A stretch of 27,075 nt of DNA. Source: M55B118 sp041694275 (GTDB lineage Bacteria > Bacillota_I > Bacilli_A > Izemoplasmatales > Izemoplasmataceae). This document shows positions 1-6,229 of this stretch, piece after piece. The notes under the pieces were generated by a model. It did no database searches. It was not told the origin of the DNA and was given only the letters and a program-made list of their open reading frames with translations. Position 1 is the first letter of the stretch; every line of letters begins with the position of its first letter. Both the position numbers and the translations under genes were made by a program. Location: the NCBI GenBank assembly GCA_041694275.1, contig JASMTQ010000090.1, positions 1 to 27,075 of the forward strand, in the 5' to 3' direction.

Positions 1-118
1 TAAACGTATTTCCAGTGATGAAAAGGAGGACGCCACCGATTAATACTACGCCACCGGTTCCCATAAATATTTCTGATACCTTTTTCTTTTTGTTCAGAGG
101 CTTTAGTATAGTGTCCAT
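1..118 (-). CDS. N-terminus of a small membrane protein (cut by window edge)
   Basis: The reading frame starts at an ATG ending at 118 and runs off the left edge after 39 residues. It begins MDTILKPLNKKKKVSEIF, a lysine-rich cytoplasmic start, followed by a glycine- and valine-rich hydrophobic stretch (about residues 19-36) that looks like one transmembrane segment, positive-inside. A ribosome site AAGAAGGTGA lies just upstream. An extended -10 box (TGATATAAT) lies between this gene and the terminator of the preceding gene, so it probably has its own transcript. The family cannot be named from 39 residues. Confidence 0.6.
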   Translation of the reverse strand, partial: MDTILKPLNKKKKVSEIFMGTGGVVLIGGVLLFITGNTF

Positions 119-140
119 GCAATCACCTTCTTTACGCTTA

Positions 141-169
141 ATTATATCATAGATAAAAAAAGAAGGAAC
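141..169 (-). promoter_or_regulatory. Extended -10 promoter for the left-edge gene
   Basis: On the minus strand TGATATAAT gives a consensus -10 (141-146) with the extended TGn motif. The -35 position (164-169, GTTCCT) is poor and falls inside the terminator hairpin of the upstream gene, so the extended -10 would have to carry the promoter. Confidence 0.45.
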
Positions 170-186
170 ACTTTTTATGTTCCTTC
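154..186 (-). terminator. Rho-independent terminator after the SHOCT-like gene
   Basis: GAAGGAACA (162-170) pairs perfectly with TGTTCCTTC (178-186) around a 7-nt loop. On the minus strand the stem is followed by a run of seven T. It lies just past the stop codon of the gene at 194-535. Confidence 0.85.
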
Positions 187-193
187 AGAATTT

Positions 194-535
194 TTAATCA
201 ATGATGATTTTGACACTGTCTCCTTCATGACTTTCAATATTGACGATTTCGCCAATTGCACCTTCATCGATGAGGGCTTGAAGTTCTTTCACATCCAGTT
301 GATCCATTGCCTCGTTGTTGATGGATATGTTTTTAGAACCATGTTTGAGTATGGAAAGTCCAAGCCTGATTGGAAGTTTGATGTTCACTTTGTCGTTCTC
401 GGCGCTTCTCACAATGATTCTCAACATTTTACCTCTGCCTTTTTCAAGGGACGAATCCGTATTCAAAACCTCGTTACTTCCCTCATATGCATCAGTACTT
501 CTTGTCAGTGCATTTTGCATCCAGTTCAAATTCAT
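194..535 (-). CDS. Small protein with C-terminal SHOCT-like (YvlB-associated) domain
   Basis: A 113-residue protein. The first ~35 residues (MNLNWMQNALTRSTDAYEG...) are polar and unfamiliar. From about residue 37 the sequence LRIIVRSAENDKVNIKLPI, then an NNEAMDQLDVKELQALID helix and a GEIVNIES-x-GDSVKIIID strand, matches the short domain usually found with DUF4097/YvlB-type proteins in Bacillota, often called SHOCT-like. ATG at 535 was chosen because AGAGGTGAG sits 5 nt upstream; a GTG at 544 in the same frame has no such site. The start overlaps the 3' end of the small gene at 492-659, so translation may be coupled. No signal peptide or membrane segment is visible. The role is unknown; it is the last gene of the small-protein operon, ahead of a clear terminator. 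The domain call rests on pattern memory, not a search. Confidence 0.75.
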   Translation of the reverse strand: MNLNWMQNALTRSTDAYEGSNEVLNTDSSLEKGRGKMLRIIVRSAENDKVNIKLPIRLGLSILKHGSKNISINNEAMDQLDVKELQALIDEGAIGEIVNIESHEGDSVKIIID

Positions 536-659
536 GAAACTCACCTCTCATTTTTAGTTTATCTAGATTTTTTTTTATAAATCTGAATCGTCTTTCTGAT
601 TTCTCTCTCATGATTTCTTCTCTAGCGAATGTGTCTGTCCAGTATTTCATCGGGAACAT
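492..659 (-). CDS. Small MFPMKYW-family protein, copy C (55 aa)
   Basis: Starts at the ATG ending at 659, with AAAGGGGTGG just upstream and 1 nt after the stop of copy B. The 55-residue product opens MFPMKYWTDTFAREEIMREK and continues as a very basic and acidic, probably helical, chain. Its first 24 residues closely match copy A (796-906): MFPMKYWT-D/E-T and an E-x-I-x-R-E-x-x-E-R helix. It is the longest of the three copies, and its last 15 codons overlap the start region of the 113-residue gene. The conserved N-terminus, ribosome site and tight spacing support a real gene. No known family recognised and no membrane segment or signal peptide. Confidence 0.65.
   Translation of the reverse strand: MFPMKYWTDTFAREEIMREKSERRFRFIKKNLDKLKMRGEFHEFELDAKCTDKKY
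634..659. repeat. Direct repeat, right half of a duplicated small-gene start (copy 1)
   Basis: TCTGTCCAGTATTTCATCGG followed by GAACAT recurs at 881-906 with one change (AAACAT). Weaker similarity extends about 30 bases further into both genes (601-633 against 848-880). The repeat encodes the MFPMKYWTD/E start of copies C and A, so it reflects a gene duplication. Confidence 0.8.
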
Positions 660-660
660 G

Positions 661-780
661 TCACCACCCCTTTCCATAGTTCTTTTTAGGCTTATGAATT
701 TTATTTTTTTGTTTGACGCTTTGATTTTCAATCATACAATTACGGATAAACGTTTCATCCCAGTAGAGTTTTGGAAACAT
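661..780 (-). CDS. Small MFP-YW-family protein, copy B (39 aa)
   Basis: Runs from the ATG ending at 780 to TGA at 661-663. AAAGGAAGTG lies upstream as ribosome site, in the 15-nt gap after copy A. The product starts MFPKLYWDETFIRNCMIENQ and ends in a lysine-rich tail (about 9 Lys in the last 19 residues). It shares the MFP-x-x-YW-x-E-T signature with copies A and C but has otherwise diverged. Its terminal GGGGTGG also supplies the ribosome site for copy C, whose ATG starts 1 nt after this stop. Function unknown. Confidence 0.55.
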   Translation of the reverse strand: MFPKLYWDETFIRNCMIENQSVKQKNKIHKPKKNYGKGW

Positions 781-795
781 CTTCACACTTCCTTT

Positions 796-906
796 TCAAT
801 TCGATTCAATCAGATTTTCTTTACAAATCTTAGTCGGTCTTCTGCACGTTCTCTCAAGATGGCTTCTTTGATAAGTGTTTCTGTCCAGTATTTCATCGGA
901 AACATT
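796..906 (-). CDS. Small MFPMKYW-family protein, copy A (36 aa)
   Basis: First gene of the small-protein operon: ATG ending at 906, stop TGA at 796-798, 36 residues. A GAGGTG ribosome site lies 6 nt upstream, and a near-consensus promoter (989-1017) about 80 nt further up. The product begins MFPMKYWTETLIKEAILRER, almost matching copy C over the first ~23 residues, then has a different short tail. Below normal gene-calling size. The evidence is the repeated N-terminus, ribosome site and promoter. Function unknown. Confidence 0.55.
   Translation of the reverse strand, partial: NVSDEILDRNTYQRSHLERTCRRPTKICKENLIESN
881..906. repeat. Direct repeat, right half of a duplicated small-gene start (copy 2)
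   Basis: Partner of the repeat at 634-659, with 25 of 26 bases identical. It encodes the start of copy A on the minus strand. Confidence 0.8.
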
Positions 907-988
907 ACCAACACCTCTTTCTTTTTATTATTTAGTTCTATATATTGATTTTATTAACCTTAAAATTAATTTTGTTAATTACACCCTT

Positions 989-1017
989 ATAATAGTTAAT
1001 AAAATTACGTTTGTCAA
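989..1017 (-). promoter_or_regulatory. Sigma-A promoter of the small-protein operon
   Basis: On the minus strand: perfect -35 TTGACA (1012-1017), 17-nt spacer, -10 TATTAT (989-994). The leader of ~75 nt before copy A is very AT-rich, with repeated TTAAC/GTTAAT elements around the -10 and start. These could be operator half-sites, but no clean palindrome was seen. Confidence 0.8.
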
Positions 1018-1050
1018 CACATTTATTAAAATAATTCACTTTTTATTTAA

Positions 1051-1087
1051 AATAATTAAAAAGACGCTTGATTTTTTCAAGCGTCTT
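1051..1087 (-). terminator. Terminator of the ABC-2 exporter operon
   Basis: AAGACGCTTGA (1061-1071) pairs perfectly with TCAAGCGTCTT (1077-1087) around a 5-nt loop. On the minus strand a T-rich tract follows. It lies 20 nt past the stop of the second permease gene. Confidence 0.9.
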
Positions 1088-1107
1088 AGTCTTTATTGTT
1101 TTATTTA

Positions 1108-1896
1108 TTAAACTTGTGTCTTCTTTTCAAACCATTTGTATAGGAGCACTGTAAGGGCTGCCATATAAAGAATACCGATAATGTAATAAAGGCCCACAGG
1201 CAGATTCGAAGAATGGGACAAAAGCCCAGCACTGACAAGCAGTCCCTTCACAGGCCAGAAGATTGGAACTATTCCGAGAATGTACTGTTTGTAATCCTGC
1301 ATCGATGAAAGAACCGACAACACCGGAGCCATGATGAAGAGTCCAGTTGATTTCATATAGGCAAACCCTTCAATTTTATTTTTCGCAAGCGCACCGAGCG
1401 CCAGTGCGAACATTGGTGTGAACAAGGAAGCGACAAGCGCGAACAGGAGCATATCAGAAAAAGCGAAACTATCCCAGAGGTTCACCCCTCCAAGTCTGTA
1501 GCCGTCCCCACTCAGATGCTTGACACCAAAAAGACTGAAGAAAGACGCGAACACACTAAGCATGTAGCCATAAAGGCCTTTGAAGATGATGTAGCCTTTC
1601 AACGAAAGCGGTGTGACCCTTATGGTATTCAGGGTGTTTTCATCTCTGTGGTCGAGAAGATTGAATCCGAGCATCGCTGCAGTGATGAACGGCGCAATCG
1701 ATGCAAAGACGATGATGATGATTGTTATGCCCGCTGTCTGCGTCCCACCACCGGTTGCATAATTGTCAAGCAGCACCGGTATCAAGTAAGCGCCGGCTAG
1801 AATAATCAAAAGCGGATAGACAAGCAAAAGCAACGTCATCTTGTCTCTTATGATATTCTTGAATTCGTATTTGAGCATGAACAGATATTTTTTCAT
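1108..1896 (-). CDS. ABC-2 type transporter permease (second subunit)
   Basis: A 262-residue integral membrane protein, typical length for an ABC-2 permease. It starts with a short amphipathic segment (MKKYLFMLKYEFKNIIRDK) characteristic of the family, then about six hydrophobic segments, including LLLLVYPLLIILAGAYLI near residue 23. A conserved LLDHRDENTLNTIRVTPLS coupling motif (about residues 81-99) is the loop expected to contact the ATPase. It is the last gene of the tetR-ATPase-permease-permease operon, 4 nt after the first permease, with AAAGGAGTG upstream. It probably pairs with the other permease to export a drug, lipid or peptide. Substrate unknown. Confidence 0.9.
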   Translation of the reverse strand: MKKYLFMLKYEFKNIIRDKMTLLLLVYPLLIILAGAYLIPVLLDNYATGGGTQTAGITIIIIVFASIAPFITAAMLGFNLLDHRDENTLNTIRVTPLSLKGYIIFKGLYGYMLSVFASFFSLFGVKHLSGDGYRLGGVNLWDSFAFSDMLLFALVASLFTPMFALALGALAKNKIEGFAYMKSTGLFIMAPVLSVLSSMQDYKQYILGIVPIFWPVKGLLVSAGLLSHSSNLPVGLYYIIGILYMAALTVLLYKWFEKKTQV

Positions 1897-1900
1897 AGAA

Positions 1901-2620
1901 TCACTCCTTCACGCCTTTGATGGGATAAAGCGGTATGATGAGATACTTCCAAAGCAGCCCTGATCCAACAATCAGATAAAGCGTACCATAAATGAGTTCA
2001 AATGTATCTACTGCTTTATGAAACCCATAATCGATCATTAGAAGCGCCACATGCGTGGGTGAAATAAGAAGGATGGGTTCAACCGCTTCACTCATGAGAT
2101 CAAGGGCGTAGAAAATGCTTGGAAAGGCAAATATGATCATATACGAAACAATCAGTGCCAAAAGGCCGTTGAAATCCTTGGAAAACAGGCTCAGGACAAA
2201 CCCGAAAATCCCATGGGAAAGCGAGATAATCAGCACAAATCCAAACAACGGGAGCAGCCTGAAGGTAATGTCAAACGCAAAATACGATACTCCGACAACC
2301 ACAACGACTGACTGCAATGCAAGATAAACAGACGCAATCACTTTGGAAAGCGCAATGCCCCACATCGGCGCCGGTGTCACCATCAGTGTTTTAAGGGTAT
2401 TTTCCTGACGCTCGTAAAAAAGAGACACCCCCATTAAAAGAACACTCATCATAGTAAGGTCCATGAACACGACAAGGGGAAGAAACACGTCCGCTTCCTC
2501 TTTGCCAACAAGGAACAGAATCAAGATCCAAAGCACTGACACCCCAAAACTCACCTGGATGATATTGTATTTGAGAAGTCTTTGAAACTCTCCTCTTAAA
2601 AGCCCCTTAAGCGTCTTCAT
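1901..2620 (-). CDS. ABC-2 type transporter permease (first subunit)
   Basis: A 239-residue membrane protein with the same plan as its neighbour: an N-terminal amphipathic helix (LKGLLRGEFQRLLKYNIIQ), about six transmembrane stretches, and the ABC-2 motif FYERQENTLKTLMVTPAPM (about residues 68-86). The start overlaps the 3' end of the ATPase gene by 14 nt, so the two are translationally coupled. Two different permeases with one ATPase suggest a heterodimeric channel. The substrate is not predictable, though the tetR control fits a multidrug or envelope-stress exporter. Confidence 0.9.
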   Translation of the reverse strand: MKTLKGLLRGEFQRLLKYNIIQVSFGVSVLWILILFLVGKEEADVFLPLVVFMDLTMMSVLLMGVSLFYERQENTLKTLMVTPAPMWGIALSKVIASVYLALQSVVVVVGVSYFAFDITFRLLPLFGFVLIISLSHGIFGFVLSLFSKDFNGLLALIVSYMIIFAFPSIFYALDLMSEAVEPILLISPTHVALLMIDYGFHKAVDTFELIYGTLYLIVGSGLLWKYLIIPLYPIKGVKE

Positions 2621-3479
2621 CGAAGGTATCCCCAGTCACACGGATGAATATGTCATCCATGGTGGTTTCGCCACTGTGCATCGTTTCTATGGCGTTGTTT
2701 TTAACAAGGGTCAAAAACGATTCGTTTTCACTGATGGTATCCAGGTCGAACACTTCAAGTTTTATCGAATCTTCATCCTTGTATTCCACTCTCAGTTCAC
2801 GTTTTCCGTACTTCATCTTCAAAGCTTTCGGAGTCGATATTTCACGAATCTCTCCTTTTGAAATAAATGCGACCCGGTCGCAAAGTTCCTCGACGTCATT
2901 CATAAGATGGGTTGAGAGAAGCACTGTGCCCCCGCCTTCTTTGAACTCCCGAATGAGGTCCTTGATGATTTTGGCGTTTTTGGGGTCGAGTCCGTTGGTA
3001 ACTTCATCGAGAAAAAGAACCTTCGGATTGTTGAGCATGGCCCTGACAAAATTAAGACGCATCTTCATGCCTTTGGAATACTCCGCAACAAGTCGGTCCT
3101 TGTCTTCAAAAAGACCCACACGCTTCATGAGCGCTTCGATATCCGCTTTCGAATCATAAAGATTTTGGAAAAACCGCATGTTTTCCATACCGCTTAATTT
3201 AGAAAAGTGAACCGGAAGTTCGAACCCAACGCCGATATGCTCATAAAAGTCATTTCCATATTTGGAAAAGTCCTTGCCCATGTAGTGTATCTTTCCCTCA
3301 TAGTTTTTAAGAAGCCTTGTGAGAATTTTCTGAGTCGTGGACTTCCCGGCTCCACTAGGCCCAAGCAAGCCAAAGATTTCCCCTTCCTCGATATCAAAGC
3401 TGACAGATTTCACGGCTTTGACACCATGCTTTTGATACGTAAACGACAAGTCTTTTACTTCAAATACCTTCTTAGTCAT
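2607..3479 (-). CDS. ABC transporter ATP-binding protein
   Basis: A 290-residue nucleotide-binding subunit. Visible motifs are Walker A GPSGAGKST (residues 40-48), a degenerate signature YSKGMKMRL (134-142, in place of LSGGQ, common in ABC-2 exporters), Walker B VLFLDE with catalytic Glu159, a D-loop (LDP) and the STH switch histidine. The C-terminal ~80 residues form the extra domain usual in drug and antibiotic exporters of this class. ATG at 3479 is chosen over the longer frame to 3503 because GGAGG lies 6 nt upstream, inside the end of tetR. The two genes overlap by 8 nt. Located at the inner membrane face with the two permeases. Confidence 0.95.
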   Translation of the reverse strand: MTKKVFEVKDLSFTYQKHGVKAVKSVSFDIEEGEIFGLLGPSGAGKSTTQKILTRLLKNYEGKIHYMGKDFSKYGNDFYEHIGVGFELPVHFSKLSGMENMRFFQNLYDSKADIEALMKRVGLFEDKDRLVAEYSKGMKMRLNFVRAMLNNPKVLFLDEVTNGLDPKNAKIIKDLIREFKEGGGTVLLSTHLMNDVEELCDRVAFISKGEIREISTPKALKMKYGKRELRVEYKDEDSIKLEVFDLDTISENESFLTLVKNNAIETMHSGETTMDDIFIRVTGDTFDEDA

Positions 3480-4095
3480 TGAAATCCTCCTTCTTGACGC
3501 CACTGGTCAATATATCTATGAATGCATTGGTGCGTTCAATCATTGTATCAATGGTTTCACCCCTGTAAAACTGATAAACCAGATCTCTTGCGTTGAAATC
3601 ATAAAGCATCTTTGCAAGCATGTTGATATTCGTATCCTCTTTGAGCCAACCTTGGTTCACGTCATTTTCAAGAAATGCCTCCATCATCTTAATGCCTTCT
3701 TTCTCCAGTTCACCACGGAGCTTCAACACATCCTCACTCTGCGAATGATAAAGGTGATACCCAAATAGATAGGCTTCCTTGTCATCTTTGGCAAAGCGGA
3801 GTCCTGCGTCTGTGAGTTTTGGGAAAAGCTTTAAAAGCGGCACGCTCTCGATTTGGTTCAAGAGATCTCCCATATAGGCGAACTTGCGTTCTGAGACTCT
3901 TGTAACAAGATGGAAAAAAAGATCGGAAAGCCCATTGAAATATTGATAGAAACTTCCCCTTGGAATGCCCGCCTTGTTGACGATGTCCTTGATGGTCGCA
4001 TTGTCATAGCCTTTGTCATTGATGACACTGATGGCTGAACGTTCAATCATAAGTCTTTTTTCTTTTTTCAATCCGAAAAATGTTTTCTTAGGCAT
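3472..4095 (-). CDS. TetR-family repressor of the ABC-2 exporter operon
   Basis: A 207-residue regulator. An N-terminal helix-turn-helix reads ISVINDKGYDNATIKDIVN then AGIPRGSFYQYF (about residues 21-54), the classic TetR DNA-binding fold; the remainder is a helical ligand-binding and dimerisation domain. ATG at 4095 was chosen for its AAAGGAGC ribosome site. Longer in-frame starts reach back into uvrB and lack one, and the predicted transcript starts too close upstream to include them. It is first in the operon and overlaps the ATPase gene. A 20-bp perfect palindrome in the promoter is the likely operator, giving autorepression relieved by a ligand that the pump probably exports. Confidence 0.9.
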   Translation of the reverse strand: MPKKTFFGLKKEKRLMIERSAISVINDKGYDNATIKDIVNKAGIPRGSFYQYFNGLSDLFFHLVTRVSERKFAYMGDLLNQIESVPLLKLFPKLTDAGLRFAKDDKEAYLFGYHLYHSQSEDVLKLRGELEKEGIKMMEAFLENDVNQGWLKEDTNINMLAKMLYDFNARDLVYQFYRGETIDTMIERTNAFIDILTSGVKKEDFND

Positions 4096-4117
4096 GTCAT
4101 GCTCCTTTCTCGCCATT

Positions 4118-4145
4118 ATTATGACACGCGTGTCATAAAAGTCAA
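4118..4145 (-). promoter_or_regulatory. Promoter of the tetR-ABC exporter operon
   Basis: On the minus strand: -35 TTGACT (4140-4145), 16-nt spacer, -10 CATAAT (4118-4123). The -35 directly follows the T-run of the uvrB terminator. The spacer is filled by the palindromic operator. Confidence 0.7.
4119..4138. promoter_or_regulatory. TetR operator, 20-bp perfect palindrome
   Basis: TTATGACACGCGTGTCATAA is a perfect inverted repeat with no central gap. It spans the promoter spacer and most of the -10 box, so a bound TetR dimer would exclude RNA polymerase. Its place directly upstream of the tetR gene supports autoregulation. Confidence 0.85.
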
Positions 4146-4176
4146 GAAAAAAAGAACACGCAGACTCTGCGTGTTC
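4146..4176 (-). terminator. Terminator of uvrB
   Basis: GAACACGCA (4154-4162) pairs with TGCGTGTTC (4168-4176) around GACTC. On the minus strand seven T follow. It lies just beyond the uvrB stop and abuts the tetR -35 box. Confidence 0.9.
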
Positions 4177-4183
4177 CCAAATC

Positions 4184-6148
4184 CTACATGGACGCCTTGA
4201 TTTCAATGATAAGGTCACGAAGTTCCGCAGCTTTCTCAAAGTCAAGATCGCGAGCAGCTTTCTTCATGTCTTTTTCCATGTCTTCGATCATGGCGCGTTT
4301 TTCTTCTTTGTCCATATCGCTCAAGGATTTTCCGCCACTTTCTTCTTCCGCTTCAAGCTTGATGCGGATGGATTCACGGATATCCTTCTTGATGGTTTGC
4401 GGGGTAATGCCGTATTTGTCATTGTGCGTTTTTTGAATGGCCCTTCTTCTTTCCGTTTCATCAATGGCCTGACGCATTGCGTCACTGATTCTGTCCGCAT
4501 AAAGCGCCACTTTTCCGTTTACATTCCTTGCGGCGCGCCCGATGGTCTGAATGAGACTTCTGGCACTTCTAAGAAATCCCTGCTTGTCCGCATCCAAAAT
4601 AGCGATGAATGAGACCTCCGGAAGATCAAGACCTTCTCTGAGCAGGTTGATGCCAACCAGCACATCGTAAACGCCAAGACGAAGATCGCGGATGATTTCA
4701 ATCCGTTCAAGGGAATCAATCTCCGAGTGAAGATAGGCAACCTTGATGCCTGATTCCTTCAAATAACTTGTAAGGTCTTCACTCATCTTGATGGTAAGGG
4801 TTGTGATAAGCGTACGTTCGTTTTTCTCCGTACGTTTTCTGATTTCATTAACAATATCGTCGATCTGCCCTTCTTTTTTTCTCACTTCAACAACAGGATC
4901 AAGCAGGCCTGTGGGTCTTATGATCTGTTCGATGATCTTGTCGGTTCTATCCATTTCAAAGTCCCCAGGGGTTGCACTGACGTAGACCGCCTGGTGCATC
5001 TTGTCCATGAATTCATCAAAGTCAAGCGGGCGGTTGTCCATGGCACTTGGAAGACGGAATCCGTATTCGACAAGGGTTTTCTTTCTCGCCTGGTCACCGT
5101 TGTACATCCCTCTGACCTGTGGAAGCGTAACATGGGATTCATCCACGATAAGCAGATAATCATCGCCAAAGAAGTCCATGAGCGTAGACGGCGTTTCCCC
5201 GGCACCGCGAAGTGAAAGGTGCCTTGAATAGTTCTCAACACCCTTGCAGGTGCCGATCTCTTTTAACATTTCGATGTCGTAGTTCGTACGTTGCTGGATG
5301 CGTTCGGCTTCCAAAAGCTTTCCTTCGCTTTTGAAATACTCGACTTGTTCTTCTAGTTCATTTTCTATGCGGCGTATGCCTTCTTCAAGCTTATCCTTGT
5401 TGGTGACGAACTGAGTGGCCGGAAAAAGCGTTAAAACACTGTAATCCTCAAGAATCTCTCCCGTTACCGCGTCGAACGAACGAATTCTTTCGATTTCATC
5501 ATCAAAAAATTCGATTCTGTAGGCGATCGATTTGTTATAGGTGGGCATGACTTCAACCGTATCGCCCTTGACTTTGAACGTTCCACGATCAAAATCGGTG
5601 TCGTTTCTCTGAAAGAGCATGTCCACAAGCTTGTTGAGAAGGTCGTCTCTTTCCACCGTCGTGCCGGTTCTAAGGGTCAAGGTCGCGTTTTTGTAGTCCT
5701 CGGGATCACCGATTCCGTAAATACACGATACACTCGCCACCACGATGACGTCATCGCGTTCCAAAAGCGAAGCCGTCGCACTGTGTCGAAGCTCGTCGAT
5801 TTCATCGTTTGTCTGCGCATCCTTTTCGATAAAAAGGTCACGGCTTGGTACATAGGCTTCAGGTTGATAGTAATCGTAATAGGAAATAAAATATTCCACC
5901 CTGTTTTCAGGAAAGAATTCCTTGAACTCGGAATATAGCTGACCCGCAAGGGTCTTGTTGTGGGCTAGAATCAGTATTGGTTTATTGAGATCCTTGATAA
6001 CGTTGCTCATGGTGAAGGTCTTTCCGGTCCCTGTAGCGCCAAGGAGCACTTGTTCTTTGCTGCCATCCTTGATGTTTTTCACAAGCGCCTTGATCGCTTC
6101 TATCTGGTCGCCTTTCGGGTCATACTTGCTCACCAGCTTGTAAGCCAT
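4184..6148 (-). CDS. uvrB: UvrABC excinuclease subunit B
   Basis: A 654-residue DNA helicase-like subunit of nucleotide excision repair. It receives damage from UvrA, verifies it by strand opening and recruits UvrC for incision. Motifs: Walker A GATGTGKT (residues 38-45), the damage-probing beta-hairpin region YYDYYQPEAYVP (90-101), DESH box (336-339), helicase motifs GINLLREGLDLPEV and QTIGRAARN, and a C-terminal UVR motif (DMEKDMKKAARDLDFEKAAELRD) for UvrC contact. Length is close to other UvrB proteins. GGAGGTG lies upstream of the ATG. uvrA and uvrC are not in the window; the gene is a single transcript ending at the terminator at 4146-4176. Confidence 0.98.
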   Translation of the reverse strand: MAYKLVSKYDPKGDQIEAIKALVKNIKDGSKEQVLLGATGTGKTFTMSNVIKDLNKPILILAHNKTLAGQLYSEFKEFFPENRVEYFISYYDYYQPEAYVPSRDLFIEKDAQTNDEIDELRHSATASLLERDDVIVVASVSCIYGIGDPEDYKNATLTLRTGTTVERDDLLNKLVDMLFQRNDTDFDRGTFKVKGDTVEVMPTYNKSIAYRIEFFDDEIERIRSFDAVTGEILEDYSVLTLFPATQFVTNKDKLEEGIRRIENELEEQVEYFKSEGKLLEAERIQQRTNYDIEMLKEIGTCKGVENYSRHLSLRGAGETPSTLMDFFGDDYLLIVDESHVTLPQVRGMYNGDQARKKTLVEYGFRLPSAMDNRPLDFDEFMDKMHQAVYVSATPGDFEMDRTDKIIEQIIRPTGLLDPVVEVRKKEGQIDDIVNEIRKRTEKNERTLITTLTIKMSEDLTSYLKESGIKVAYLHSEIDSLERIEIIRDLRLGVYDVLVGINLLREGLDLPEVSFIAILDADKQGFLRSARSLIQTIGRAARNVNGKVALYADRISDAMRQAIDETERRRAIQKTHNDKYGITPQTIKKDIRESIRIKLEAEEESGGKSLSDMDKEEKRAMIEDMEKDMKKAARDLDFEKAAELRDLIIEIKASM

Positions 6149-6178
6149 ACACTCACCTCCTAGTGGTATCTAGAATTC

Positions 6179-6211
6179 ATTCTATCACACTACGCAAGGT
6201 TATGGTAAAAT
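6179..6211. promoter_or_regulatory. Divergent promoter region between uvrB and the radical SAM gene
   Basis: The 81-nt gap holds a minus-strand -10 TAGAAT (6179-6184) for uvrB and a plus-strand extended -10 TGGTAAAAT (TAAAAT at 6206-6211) for the radical SAM gene. Neither has a convincing -35. No clear LexA-type box was seen. Confidence 0.35.
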
Positions 6212-6229
6212 AACACGGGAGGTGGTTTT

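Noticed and set aside
227..580. Plus-strand 117-residue frame over the SHOCT-like gene
   Set aside because: It is antisense to a gene with ribosome site, conserved domain and terminator; no ribosome site of its own.
610..948. Plus-strand 112-residue frame with repeated SVQYFIGN
   Set aside because: The repeat is the reverse complement of the MFPMKYW starts on the minus strand, where ribosome sites and a promoter agree; the plus-strand frame has neither.
3480..3503. Longer start for the ABC ATPase (MASRRRIS...)
   Set aside because: The extension lies inside tetR and lacks a ribosome site, while ATG 3479 has GGAGG 6 nt upstream.
4096..4245. 50-residue N-terminal extension of the ABC-operon TetR
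   Set aside because: It would run through the promoter, operator and uvrB terminator into uvrB.
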